Source: Promethearchaeia archaeon | Lineage (GTDB): Archaea > Asgardarchaeota > Lokiarchaeia > Sigyniarchaeales > SOKP01 | DNA: 48,870 bases | NCBI GenBank assembly: GCA_029856045.1 | Contig: JAHQWG010000015.1 | Span: 1 to 48,870, forward strand | Direction of reading: 5' to 3' | Shown here: positions 15,351-23,938 of the stretch, in pieces | Position numbering within the stretch: the stretch's first letter is position 1 | Layout: every line of letters begins with the position of its first letter | The notes under the pieces: model-generated | What the model saw: only the letters and a program-made list of their open reading frames with translations | Told to the model about the DNA's origin: nothing | The model's database searches: none | Position numbers and translations under genes: made by a program

Positions 15351-16232
15351 ATGTTATTAAAAGGAAGAAATATTGTTATAACAGGTTCGGGGCGGGGTAT
15401 TGGAAAGGAAGTTGCATTGGCTTGTGCAAGGGAAGGAGCCAACATAGGATTGACATCAAGAACTAGAGAAGAATTAGATAATGTGAAGAAAGAGATAATA
15501 GATTTAGGATCTGGAGTAAAAGTTGTTATAGCGACTGGGGATATTTCAAAATATGAAGATACTGAGAATATTTTTAAAACCTTTCATAATGAACTTGGTC
15601 CATTAGATGGTGTTATTGCAAACGCAGGATATTCTCGTAGGGGTTCTTCAGATACATTCGAAATTGAGAAATTCCGACAAATCCTTGATGTAAATATTCT
15701 TGGTGTCTATTATACTTTAAGAGCAGCCTTACCTTATTTAAGAAAGGATGATAAAAAAAATAAAGCTAGGTTTATTGTGACTGGGAGTGGTGCTTATCAA
15801 ACGGTAATGCCCTTGTTTGCAGCTTATACTGCCAGTAAATGGGGTGTAGTTGGTTTAGTTAAGGCGTTAGCGGCGGAATATAAAAAAGAGAACATTACTT
15901 TTAACATAATATTACCAACAATGGTGGATACACGATTATTACGTGGAAGAAAAGCGGGTGATGGAAATAAAGATGATTTTGTAATGAATCCATGTGATTT
16001 AAATGAATATTATCTGTTTTTGTTATCAGATGAAGCGAATAGAATAAATGATGAATTGATTTATACGCAGAATTTTCAACAAGTTAAAAAAATTATTAAT
16101 GAAGCCCCAACCGATAAAAAGGAAAATTGGGATATATTTGAAGGTTATCTTGAAGAAAAGAATCCTAAACTGTTTAATTCTGTTAAGAAATTAAGAAAGT
16201 TTATTGAATTTCTTTTAGTAAGAAGCAATTAA
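15351..16232 (+). CDS. Short-chain dehydrogenase/reductase (SDR)
   Basis: A 293-residue SDR. The cofactor motif is TGSGRGIG (about 11-18), followed by NAG in the fourth strand, a catalytic Ser in VTGSGAYQ and the YTASKWG tyrosine-lysine pair (about 163-169). The protein is longer than classical SDRs because of a C-terminal extension (about 225-290). R residues after the first strand (LTSRTREE) suggest NADP use. An AGGTGA sits 9 bases upstream of the ATG. The substrate is not evident. Confidence 0.85.
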   Translation: MLLKGRNIVITGSGRGIGKEVALACAREGANIGLTSRTREELDNVKKEIIDLGSGVKVVIATGDISKYEDTENIFKTFHNELGPLDGVIANAGYSRRGSSDTFEIEKFRQILDVNILGVYYTLRAALPYLRKDDKKNKARFIVTGSGAYQTVMPLFAAYTASKWGVVGLVKALAAEYKKENITFNIILPTMVDTRLLRGRKAGDGNKDDFVMNPCDLNEYYLFLLSDEANRINDELIYTQNFQQVKKIINEAPTDKKENWDIFEGYLEEKNPKLFNSVKKLRKFIEFLLVRSN

Positions 16233-16382
16233 GTTTTTAATACTTTTTTTTTCCATTTATATATTATTTACATAGAGATTTTAAACAAACTATACTTAAA
16301 ATGTGCTAAAGATTGGTCTAAAAATATTTTATTATATAGCGAAATCATATTTTATTAACAATTATTAGGAGATTTTAAAAAA

Positions 16383-17546
16383 ATGTATTGTTCAAATTGT
16401 GGAAAAAAAATATTTGATGATGTAAAATTTTGTCCTGAATGTGGTGCTGATATTAAGACAGGGATAATACCTACAAGAGCAAAATCTGTCGCTCCAACCC
16501 CATATCAGGCTCGAAGTCATACAGGGAGAAATATAGCAATAATCATCATACTTTTAACCATTATAATTATGGTGCCGGTTACTATTTTTATAATTGTTCC
16601 TGGTACAACATGGGAAAAATATGAAGAATCTTTTGACTACTATTATACGCCAGCATCTCCATCGAGTTTAGAGTCAATGGACTTTAATCTCGATATAGGT
16701 AAGATAATTATTAAATACAATCAAACACCCACACCACATGTTGCGAAAATTGATGTTGATTTAGATATTGAAGGTCCATCTGTAGCTGGTAAAACTTATG
16801 AAGATTATTTTGAGCCAATTTCTTGGGTAAATACTAGCAGCCCCATAACATTTACTTTAGAATCCAAACCAGACGCTTGGGTTTCCCCTATAACGTGGTT
16901 CCCTTTTCACCAAAATATCACTTTGACTGTAACTCTTAGAACAGATGTCATCTACAAGATTGATGCAACAGCTATTACTGGAGGTGTAGAAATGACAGTT
17001 CCAACTGGTGTTACTGTCGGTGATCTTCAACTTATATCCACTACGGGTGGAGTTTCGATATTAGCAAATGGCGCCAATTTTTCTACTGGTGTAAATGGAA
17101 AAATTATTACAGGGGGTCTAACAATGAATTTTACCAATTGTATTTTTGGAGGAAATATAGTGGGGGATGTTACTACAGGTGGAATAGATTTTAAAATCTA
17201 TAATCCAGAATTTACACAAACCAATCAATGGACACTTACTTCTACAACCGGCGGTATTGATATTGAGATTTACCAATATAAACCAGTGGGTGCAAATATA
17301 ACTGGGCAAGTAACAGTAACTACTGGTGGAATTGACTTGCTTTATGAGGATAATCAGGCTTCGGTTGGTGCTAGATTTAGTGGAACGACAACAACAGGTG
17401 GAGTTGATCTTGATAATAGTGGAGGATTTACTCAAATTGGAGATGAAATATTAGTATCCGATGATTATAACACTGCTAGTTATAAATATACTTTTGATTT
17501 ACACACTACTACTGGCGGTATTGGTGTGGATGCAAAAAGTGCTTAA
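16383..17546 (+). CDS. Zinc-ribbon membrane protein with repetitive beta-rich exterior domain
   Basis: A 387-residue protein. The N-terminus is a zinc ribbon, C3-x2-C6 and C17-x2-C20; a single hydrophobic span lies at about 51-75 (IAIIIILLTIIIMVPVTIF), and residues 80-387 are beta-rich and presumably outside. The outer part contains about eight evenly spaced TTGG[IV] or ITGG motifs (TTGGVS, ITGGLT, TTGGID, and so on), 25-35 residues apart, each followed by a short strand; this resembles the DUF4097-type adhesin beta-helix. The ATG is preceded by AGGAG 11 bases upstream, one of the clearer Shine-Dalgarno sites here. It looks like a surface or sensor protein with a cytoplasmic zinc-binding knob. 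Two T-runs follow the stop. Confidence 0.7.
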   Translation: MYCSNCGKKIFDDVKFCPECGADIKTGIIPTRAKSVAPTPYQARSHTGRNIAIIIILLTIIIMVPVTIFIIVPGTTWEKYEESFDYYYTPASPSSLESMDFNLDIGKIIIKYNQTPTPHVAKIDVDLDIEGPSVAGKTYEDYFEPISWVNTSSPITFTLESKPDAWVSPITWFPFHQNITLTVTLRTDVIYKIDATAITGGVEMTVPTGVTVGDLQLISTTGGVSILANGANFSTGVNGKIITGGLTMNFTNCIFGGNIVGDVTTGGIDFKIYNPEFTQTNQWTLTSTTGGIDIEIYQYKPVGANITGQVTVTTGGIDLLYEDNQASVGARFSGTTTTGGVDLDNSGGFTQIGDEILVSDDYNTASYKYTFDLHTTTGGIGVDAKSA

Positions 17547-17564
17547 ATAATAATTTTTAATTCC

Positions 17565-17585
17565 TTTTTTTTTTTGATTTTTTTT
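17565..17585 (+). terminator. T-run terminator
   Basis: T11 at 17565-17575 and T8 at 17578-17585 follow 19 bases after the surface-protein stop. Long T-runs are the usual archaeal termination signal. Confidence 0.55.
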
Positions 17586-17696
17586 CACTTGATAAATGTT
17601 ATCAAGATCTTTTAATTTAAAAAGCTAAACTACAAATTTCCTTATTTATTTTATATAATATTTAATTTTTTCAATCATTTGGTTCAAAGTTGTCAT

Positions 17697-18716
17697 ATGT
17701 ATAAGTCTGAATTTAGTGAAATTGAAGGAGTTTATCGATTTAAAATAGATGTTCCGTTTCATGTAAAATTTGTGTGTATATATCTATTGAAAATTGATAA
17801 TAAGAATGTTCTGATTGATGCGGGTGTAAATTTAGGGGATTGGAGTAAAGTTTTTTTTTCTGTATTAAATGATGCAAAATTAAATATCAAAGATATAGAC
17901 TATTGCATTATTTCACATGCCCATATGGACCATGTTGGTTTACTTAAGAAATTTAAACGCAAAAATCCCAATTTACAGATATTTATGCATGATATTACTA
18001 ATGATATACTCAAGTGGAGCACGGATCCTGAAAATTTTGAAGAAATTGAAAGTTCAGCAGAGAAAATGGCTCAAAAGATGATAAAATATGGGATCAGTGA
18101 TAAACAGGGTAAAAGAGTAAGTCAAATTTTTACTTCTTGGTCAAAAATGGTAAAATATCAAAAACCAGATAACCTTTTGAATGATGGCGATGAAATATCT
18201 TTTGGGACGAATAAATTAAAAATCATTTGGACCCCAGGGCATAGTTTTGGACATATTTGCATTTTTGACCAAGATAAGAAGCATCTTTTTGCCGGAGATC
18301 ACATATTGTCTAGAATAACACCACATATTGGTGTTTTTAATGTATCCCCTGCTCTTAAAAATAAATATAATTTTAATAATATCTTGAAAAATTACTTAGA
18401 ATCATTAGATCATATTGATAAATTAAACCCTAAGATTATTTTTCCTGCACATCAAGAAATCATTTATAATCCTCATCAACGAATTATGGAAATTAAAGAG
18501 CATCATAAGAACCGATTAAACGAAATTTATAACTTAATTAAGGAGAATCCATTAACTCCTTATAGGATTTCGCAAATTCACTTTGGAGAAGATTTAGACG
18601 AAATGAATTCATTTTTAGCGTTAAATGAGGTGTTAAGTCATTTGATTTATTTAGAACATCAAGAAAGAGTAAAAAGAATCGAAAGGAATGATAAAATTTT
18701 ATTTACGGTCAATTAA
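17697..18716 (+). CDS. Metallo-beta-lactamase fold hydrolase
   Basis: A protein of 339 residues from the ATG at 17697 (a TTG at 17679 is the alternative start and would add 6 residues). The metal motif SHAHMDHVG is typical for the family, followed by a later Asp/His set (TPGHSFGH, AGDHIL, FPAHQE). The family includes glyoxalase II, ribonucleases and quorum-quenching lactonases; this one has a C-terminal helical extension (from about 270), as in the 'MBL with winged-helix' hydrolases. The substrate cannot be named. Confidence 0.85.
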   Translation: MYKSEFSEIEGVYRFKIDVPFHVKFVCIYLLKIDNKNVLIDAGVNLGDWSKVFFSVLNDAKLNIKDIDYCIISHAHMDHVGLLKKFKRKNPNLQIFMHDITNDILKWSTDPENFEEIESSAEKMAQKMIKYGISDKQGKRVSQIFTSWSKMVKYQKPDNLLNDGDEISFGTNKLKIIWTPGHSFGHICIFDQDKKHLFAGDHILSRITPHIGVFNVSPALKNKYNFNNILKNYLESLDHIDKLNPKIIFPAHQEIIYNPHQRIMEIKEHHKNRLNEIYNLIKENPLTPYRISQIHFGEDLDEMNSFLALNEVLSHLIYLEHQERVKRIERNDKILFTVN

Positions 18717-18754
18717 TATGCAAGATTCATTTATAATTAACTAAAATTACTATA

Positions 18755-19498
18755 TCATTTTGAACAAATACATTTTTCATGTCTTTGAACAGGAATTTTA
18801 TCAAAAGACATTTTAAGTAAATTTACCATTAGCAAATTGTTTTCTAGAGTTACTCCAATATTTAATAATGATTTGATTACCTCTAGAGCCTCTAAAGTGC
18901 CTAACACTCCAGGAGCCACCCCAATAACTGGTAAGGGGGCTTCCTTTTTAGTTAATTTTTCAGGCTCACCAAAAAAAACACATCGATAACAAGCAGATTT
19001 TCTTGGATTAATTGTCATCATTTGTCCATAAAAATCTTTTACACCCGCAATTGTGCATTTCACATTATTCCTTATGGCGGCATCGTTAACCATAAATTTT
19101 GTTCTAGCATTATCACTACAATCAACAATATAATCCTTTCCAATGATTAATTCATCAATAGATTTATCATCAACATACATTTTTTTAATAATAATTTGTG
19201 TATCAGGATTCATATCATTCAATCTTTCTTTAGCTGCCTCAACCTTCACTCGATTCAATGAACTACCATCATATAATATTTGTCTCTGTAAATTTGATAA
19301 CTCCAAAATATCATTATCAACAATAGTTAATTCTCCAATTCCAGCTGCCACCAAATACATTGAACAAGGAGACCCTAACCCTCCCGCTCCTATTTGTAAT
19401 ATTTTGGACTTTAATAATTTTTCTTGTCCTTTTTCTCCAATTTCTGGGCTAATCAACTGCCTTGCATATCTTATTTTTTGTTCTTCAGATAATGGCAT
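18755..19498 (-). CDS. ThiF/MoeB-family E1-like adenylyltransferase
   Basis: A 247-residue enzyme that adenylates the C-terminus of a ubiquitin-like sulfur carrier (MoaD/ThiS or SAMP type). The nucleotide-binding site is IGAGGLGSP (37-44); D61 and R72 (NLQRQIL) belong to the adenylation centre. Zinc ligands are CYRC (C170, C173) and C243, C245 at the very end. Two oddities: the second pair is C-x-C rather than the usual C-x2-C, and no cysteine lies at the usual E1 catalytic position (the segment reads LTKKEAPLPVIGVAPG), as is tolerated in MoeB-type enzymes. AGGAG lies 10 bases before the ATG. No carrier protein is encoded beside it. Confidence 0.85.
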   Translation of the reverse strand: MPLSEEQKIRYARQLISPEIGEKGQEKLLKSKILQIGAGGLGSPCSMYLVAAGIGELTIVDNDILELSNLQRQILYDGSSLNRVKVEAAKERLNDMNPDTQIIIKKMYVDDKSIDELIIGKDYIVDCSDNARTKFMVNDAAIRNNVKCTIAGVKDFYGQMMTINPRKSACYRCVFFGEPEKLTKKEAPLPVIGVAPGVLGTLEALEVIKSLLNIGVTLENNLLMVNLLKMSFDKIPVQRHEKCICSK

Positions 19499-19614
19499 AA
19501 TTTTATCACTCCTATTTTTTCTTCAACAAATATCGTTGTTTTAAAAAGATCAATATTATTGATTTAAATATTGTGATTAAAATTTATTAAATTACTATAA
19601 ATAGAAATGATAAT

Positions 19615-19719
19615 ATGGACGTTTTAAAATTTTCAGAAGATTTAGTGAATAGTGAGATAAAATTAGCTTTAAGCCAGATTTCCAGCTCAAATATCGAAGT
19701 TGTTTCAACGAGAAAATAA
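19615..19719 (+). CDS. Possible small ORF (34 residues)
   Basis: A short frame from ATG 19615 to TAA 19719 encodes MDVLKFSEDLVNSEIKLA and a hydrophilic end. It lies in the 222-base gap between two outward-facing genes, in front of the stop of the methyltransferase gene, and has ordinary codon use. There is no Shine-Dalgarno site. Its existence as a gene is doubtful; comparison with a related genome would decide. Confidence 0.25.
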   Translation: MDVLKFSEDLVNSEIKLALSQISSSNIEVVSTRK

Positions 19720-19720
19720 G

Positions 19721-20425
19721 CTATTTTTTATTATTAAGTTTATTATGAATTGAAAAATCCATAAAACTAGGAGTTAATTGCCATTTATCTCTTAAATTCG
19801 ACTTATCAAGCATCTCTTTGACTTCTTTCGGTGTATATCCCGCCATTATTGAAGTTTTCCAGCCAATTCTCATGAATTTTGGACCAAAATATTTAAATAT
19901 GTGAAATATGAGTTTTCCCCTCCAATCTAAGTCTCGTCTTCCATCGCTAACACAAAAAATCCCATCTTTTTTTAAAACTCTATAAATTTCGTTAAAAACT
20001 TGTATAGAATCTTCCCAGTGATGAAGATTTCCGTTAGATATTACGACATCGAATGAATTGTCTGAAAATTGCTTCATATCTTTGCCATTCCCTAATACAA
20101 ATGAGACACGATCTTGAACTCCTTCCGATTCTTTATTTTTATTTGCAACCCGAATCATATCTTCAGAAATTTCTAATCCAATAATTTTTAGTGAAATATT
20201 TGTTTTTGCCATCCAAATTCCTATCCAACCCGGTCCAGGACCAATCTCCAATACTTTTGAATTATCATTAACTCCCAGATCATTAACTACAAATTTTATA
20301 AATCGATTGTATTCACCCTTAAGCATTTTTCTCGCCGTTTTGCTATAATCTTCCATAGTAAAATCAAGATCATCTAATATTGCCTCTCCTTCGGGGATTC
20401 TGGGTTTAACTTTCTTTTTTTTCAA
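19721..20425 (-). CDS. Class I SAM-dependent methyltransferase
   Basis: A methyltransferase of about 234 residues. The SAM motif is VLEIGPGPGWIGIWMA; later motifs are VSFVLGNGKDM, VVISNGNLHHWED and VLKKDGIFCVSDG, which is the Methyltransf_11 (UbiE-like) pattern. The longest open frame starts at a TTG (20497) that overlaps the upstream gene by 44 bases; I prefer the TTG at 20425 because a perfect AGGAGG (20438-20443) lies 12 bases upstream and it removes the overlap. It is the second gene of an operon with the VOC protein. The substrate is unknown. Stop is TAG. Confidence 0.8.
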   Translation of the reverse strand: MKKKKVKPRIPEGEAILDDLDFTMEDYSKTARKMLKGEYNRFIKFVVNDLGVNDNSKVLEIGPGPGWIGIWMAKTNISLKIIGLEISEDMIRVANKNKESEGVQDRVSFVLGNGKDMKQFSDNSFDVVISNGNLHHWEDSIQVFNEIYRVLKKDGIFCVSDGRRDLDWRGKLIFHIFKYFGPKFMRIGWKTSIMAGYTPKEVKEMLDKSNLRDKWQLTPSFMDFSIHNKLNNKK

Positions 20426-20453
20426 AAAATGCTCTCGCCTCCTAAAAAATAGG

Positions 20454-21263
20454 TTATAATTTGAATCTAATTGGGTGTCGCAAGATTTTTGCTGCAATCC
20501 ATTTTAACATAATAAATGGTAACATTTTCCATAGTTTTTCTACTACAGGTTGAAGAATTATACCTGAAGGCAACATTATCATAGATTCCTCCAATCCAGG
20601 CATGACTTTATATGGGGGGATTAAGATTTCAGCACCTGCTTCTTGTAGCTGCTTGGTGGCCTTTTTATGATCCGAACAAGATAAAGTAATGCGATGCCAA
20701 CCATGTAGACTCTGATTCGGATCTATTTTTAATAAATCTTCTGTAGATATGATAGATCTTTCAATTAATGGGTGAAATTCTATTCCTACACTCGAAAGAG
20801 ATAGAATTAAATTTTGGTCTGAACCCGTATTTTTTTTGCAAAATCCGCATTGATTCTGGAGAATATTAATATCATTCTCTATTGTGTTTGAGTATACTTG
20901 AATTTCGGCAATCCGTGCTTTTAATCCTGACTTAATTATAATAGTCAAATTAGGTTCCAACTGAAACTCTCCTGGTTCTTTATTTGGGATTTCTAGCATT
21001 ATTCTGTCAATATAACCAATATTTTTGGGACGAGTTCCGCTAGCAAATCCTAGTAATTCAAGCGAAAAATTGCCGCATTCTATTAAAGCAACAGGTACAG
21101 TCCTTTCCCTCGATATGAGCTCAAATCTAAGGAATGGTTTTAAACCAGTTAAATCATATAATTTAGTTAATACCGTATCCAAATCGGATACATTTCCTAC
21201 AATTCCATCTATTTGATACTTAATTATAGAATCTGTAATTTCCTTCTTAGCTTTGTTTTTCAT
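20454..21263 (-). CDS. VOC/glyoxalase-fold protein
   Basis: A protein of about 269 residues from the ATG at 21263; a TTG at 21278 would add 5 residues. The pattern of paired beta-alpha-beta units, with IALIECGNFSLELLGF-like strands in the first half and 'HGWHRITLSCSDHKKATKQLQEAGAEILIPP' in the second, points to a vicinal-oxygen-chelate fold with two modules. Clear metal-ligand spacing is not visible, so it may be a binding protein rather than an enzyme. The C-terminus (from about 240) is hydrophobic and basic (LWKMLPFIMLKWIAAKIL), suggesting membrane contact. It is the first gene of the operon, reading away from the TrmB regulator; the shared intergenic region holds a palindrome. Confidence 0.5.
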   Translation of the reverse strand: MKNKAKKEITDSIIKYQIDGIVGNVSDLDTVLTKLYDLTGLKPFLRFELISRERTVPVALIECGNFSLELLGFASGTRPKNIGYIDRIMLEIPNKEPGEFQLEPNLTIIIKSGLKARIAEIQVYSNTIENDINILQNQCGFCKKNTGSDQNLILSLSSVGIEFHPLIERSIISTEDLLKIDPNQSLHGWHRITLSCSDHKKATKQLQEAGAEILIPPYKVMPGLEESMIMLPSGIILQPVVEKLWKMLPFIMLKWIAAKILRHPIRFKL

Positions 21264-21308
21264 TTTTTTAATCTTCAATTAATAAAAAATTTATTTTATT
21301 TATAAATC

Positions 21309-21338
21309 TTTGTCAGATTGTCATAAATTTGTGACAAA
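21309..21338. promoter_or_regulatory. Candidate operator between divergent VOC and TrmB genes
   Basis: TTTGTCA (21309-21315) and a second TTGTCA (21318-21323) are followed by TGACAAA (21332-21338), an inverted repeat of the same element. It sits 58 bases before the TrmB start and 46 bases before the VOC start, in the promoter space of both. A TrmB-type protein could bind here and control both units; binding is not shown. Confidence 0.5.
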
Positions 21339-21395
21339 AACTTAAATATTATTTTAATTTAATAATTATTTGGAATTAATTCATTTTGAAATGAA

Positions 21396-22271
21396 ATGAG
21401 TGAAAATAAATTCGAAGAATATTTTAAAGAATTACTTAGTTTTGGATTAAATTCTGATGAAGCAAGAGTATATCTAGCTCTATTAAAAAAGGGTAAAAAT
21501 GGAGATATAATTGGGAATCTTTTTAACGAACTTGAGATAAAAAGGCCAACAATATACAAAATAATATATCAATTAATTGAAAAAAGATGGGTTTCAAAAG
21601 GTGGATTTTCAAATACGCCTAAAAGGGCACAAATTTTCGTTGCAAGACCACCACTCAGAATATTAAACGAACTTATCGAAAAAAGTGAAAAAAAGTTAAA
21701 TAACTTAAAGGAACAGTGCCTTTTCATTGGAGACAATCTTGAAAAAATTTATTTAAAGCATAGAAAATTAACAATTTACGATATTTATCCTAGTACAGTA
21801 AAATACTTAAAACCTCTTTTTAAAAAAAAATGGATAGTGCTTTCAGAAGTAATCGAACAATCAAAAGTGTTAGGACGCAAGGTATTCGATTATGAATTTA
21901 AGAGCTATAAAAGTGATCGTAAAGATGCGGGGCTTATTATTTTTGATTATGATCGAAATATTGAAAATGATAAGAAATTAACAAAATCAGCATTGAATAT
22001 GTTTAAAAATAAAATGAAATATGATATTAAAAGCGGTCATAATTCAATCGTCGAGGATCTGAAAATTGTTGATGAAAAAATTCAAGGTTATTTAGGAGGA
22101 AACACCTTTTTAAAGTTTAAAGAAGGTTCACCACCTGTAAAATTTATGGGTACAGATTGGGTACATGCTGGGAAGTATGTTGTGATTCCTATAAAATATA
22201 AGATATTCTTAATTTGGGCTGAATTAAAAAACTTTAGCTTTTTAATGGAGTCGGTTTTGAGTGTTAAATAA
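21396..22271 (+). CDS. TrmB-family transcriptional regulator
   Basis: A 291-residue regulator. The N-terminal winged helix has the TrmB signature LLSFGLNSDEARVYLALLKK (about 13-32), then recognition helix IKRPTIYKIIYQLIEKRW (about 47-66). The remainder is an effector-binding region with no recognisable sugar motif. Members control sugar and energy metabolism genes, often those next to them. It is divergent from the VOC/methyltransferase operon and shares a palindrome with it. ATG at 21396 chosen; another in-frame ATG was not found upstream. Confidence 0.8.
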   Translation: MSENKFEEYFKELLSFGLNSDEARVYLALLKKGKNGDIIGNLFNELEIKRPTIYKIIYQLIEKRWVSKGGFSNTPKRAQIFVARPPLRILNELIEKSEKKLNNLKEQCLFIGDNLEKIYLKHRKLTIYDIYPSTVKYLKPLFKKKWIVLSEVIEQSKVLGRKVFDYEFKSYKSDRKDAGLIIFDYDRNIENDKKLTKSALNMFKNKMKYDIKSGHNSIVEDLKIVDEKIQGYLGGNTFLKFKEGSPPVKFMGTDWVHAGKYVVIPIKYKIFLIWAELKNFSFLMESVLSVK

Positions 22272-22310
22272 TATAAAAAAAAGATTAATTTATTTAAATT
22301 AAATTAATAA

Positions 22311-22526
22311 TTATTTATTTGAAAATCCTAAAATAGTATCACAATGCGGGCAGGTAAACATTTTTATTAGGTAAATTCTATTATTTTTGAATTGTTTTTC
22401 CGTCAATCCTGGAGAAAATTCTTCTCCGGAGAAATCATATGATGGATATTTGAATGTACCAGTTTCAATATTCTGAAAAAAATCTTTAAGATGAACTTCT
22501 TTCTTGCAATATGGACATTTTCCCAT
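22311..22526 (-). CDS. Small zinc-binding protein
   Basis: A 71-residue protein with C4-x2-C7 and C59-x2-C62, spaced by an aromatic, acidic middle (FKYPSYDFSGEEFSP). The two pairs would form one zinc site. I cannot assign a family. It is convergent with the TrmB gene (39 bases) and codes for a cytoplasmic-type product; no partner gene is evident. Confidence 0.55.
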   Translation of the reverse strand: MGKCPYCKKEVHLKDFFQNIETGTFKYPSYDFSGEEFSPGLTEKQFKNNRIYLIKMFTCPHCDTILGFSNK

Positions 22527-22696
22527 GGATTTTTCACTTTATTTTTCATTTTTTATTGGAATTAATATGATATCTATAAAAAATTGAGTATTTATATCCA
22601 TCTGGGTTATTTTTAGTCATTTGTAGAAAAAGATAATATATGAAAATATTTTTTTTAAAAGGTTATACCCACTTTTTTTATAAAAAAATTGATATA

Positions 22697-23260
22697 TTAC
22701 TCAGTCTTCTTTTTTAATCTACTTATTAGCATCAATAATAATGCTATTACCAAGAAGATTATTCCTACAAATAAGAAACCGAACTTAATCACAGCAGATA
22801 AAGATGCAACAAATGGAATAAATGGTTGAATAAGGGAAGAATTTCCTAGCATTATAAGCAAATGAATATTTTCAATTACGTCAAAAACACCTGCTATTAA
22901 CGGAGTTAAAGACATAAAAAGACCAATTTCTTGCAATTTTCCTTCTGCCCAACGAATAGGAATTAGAACCAATCCAAAACCGAAAATAGAATAACCAAGA
23001 AGATATAAAAAATCAATATATGTTGCGAATATTTCTTTCGCTATACCCTCTGAACCCCACGCTGCAAATATGTTATTTATTACTTCTGGAACCCAAGCAA
23101 ACTCAAATTCCAATACCCCATAACCAGTACTAGATTTTAATTCGCTTTCAATAGGACCCATAACTATTACTTGAATTAGCAGAAATGATAAGAAGGCAAT
23201 TATGGTAATTAAAATCAAAATCTTATTTTTCGGGAATTCCTTTAATTTTTCTAAAAACAT
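22697..23260 (-). CDS. Four-helix integral membrane protein
   Basis: A 187-residue protein with four hydrophobic segments (about 14-32, 65-88, 107-129 and 150-177), a basic N-terminus and a basic, lysine-rich end (SRLKKKTE). No conserved functional residue is visible and I do not recognise the family. It is monocistronic, with an A/T-rich leader. Confidence 0.65.
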   Translation of the reverse strand: MFLEKLKEFPKNKILILITIIAFLSFLLIQVIVMGPIESELKSSTGYGVLEFEFAWVPEVINNIFAAWGSEGIAKEIFATYIDFLYLLGYSIFGFGLVLIPIRWAEGKLQEIGLFMSLTPLIAGVFDVIENIHLLIMLGNSSLIQPFIPFVASLSAVIKFGFLFVGIIFLVIALLLMLISRLKKKTE

Positions 23261-23376
23261 TTTGGTTGACCTTCATTTAAATTTATTATACTAAAATATA
23301 ATATGTGTTATTTATACTTTTATTTAATTGGAAATAATATATTAGTGATAAATTTAAAGAGCGTGGGATTATTGGT

Positions 23377-23532
23377 ATGGCAACCGGTATATCAAAAAAT
23401 ATGAAATATAACACATTTGGATTGGCTTGGGAGCAAGTAAAAATATTTACTGATGCATTTTTGGATATTGCAAAAAAATATAATTTGATAGAGATAAAAT
23501 TGGAAGAAAAAATAGTTCAAATAAGTTATTAA
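23377..23532 (+). CDS. Small protein of 51 residues, unknown
   Basis: ATG 23377 to TAA 23530-23532 encodes a compact protein (MATGISKNMKY..., ending VQISY) with a helical middle (WEQVKIFTDAFLDIAKKYN). It lies 23 bases upstream of the 88-residue gene on the same strand, so the two are probably cotranscribed. A TAA ends the same frame upstream, so the gene cannot be longer than a few codons more. Too short to identify. Confidence 0.45.
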   Translation: MATGISKNMKYNTFGLAWEQVKIFTDAFLDIAKKYNLIEIKLEEKIVQISY

Positions 23533-23555
23533 GCAAAATTAAGGATGTATATAAT

Positions 23556-23822
23556 ATGGAGCCACTAATTATTAATCCAAATGAAATTTTGCATGTTATT
23601 GAAGAAAAGTTTGGAATTAAATTTCAAGATTCAATTTTAGATTTTCAATATGAACCAGTCTCACATTTATTTGGTATTCGGTTCTTTCAAGCTAAAAATG
23701 TAATTAGTGATTCAATTGATGAAGAGGGGCAGATAATTTTCAATCGGGATGAGAAATCAGAAAAAATCGCGAGTCTTGAGATTTTAGATTTAATTTATTT
23801 CTTATCTGAAATTTCTGTTTAA
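23556..23822 (+). CDS. Small acidic protein, unknown
   Basis: An 88-residue, acidic protein (pattern MEPLIINPNEILHVIEEKFGI..., later SDSIDEEGQIIFNRDEKSEK). Alternating strands and helices suggest a small alpha/beta domain. No family is recognised. It follows the 51-residue frame by 23 bases and is probably in one transcript with it. Confidence 0.5.
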   Translation: MEPLIINPNEILHVIEEKFGIKFQDSILDFQYEPVSHLFGIRFFQAKNVISDSIDEEGQIIFNRDEKSEKIASLEILDLIYFLSEISV

Positions 23823-23938
23823 CTTTTAAAACTGACAAAATTATAATAATTATTAGAGAGATAAACTTCGCCTAACTAATTGTAAGAATTAAAAAAAACC
23901 TATTTATTTCATTTAGAAAAGAGTTTTTTTATTTTGAG

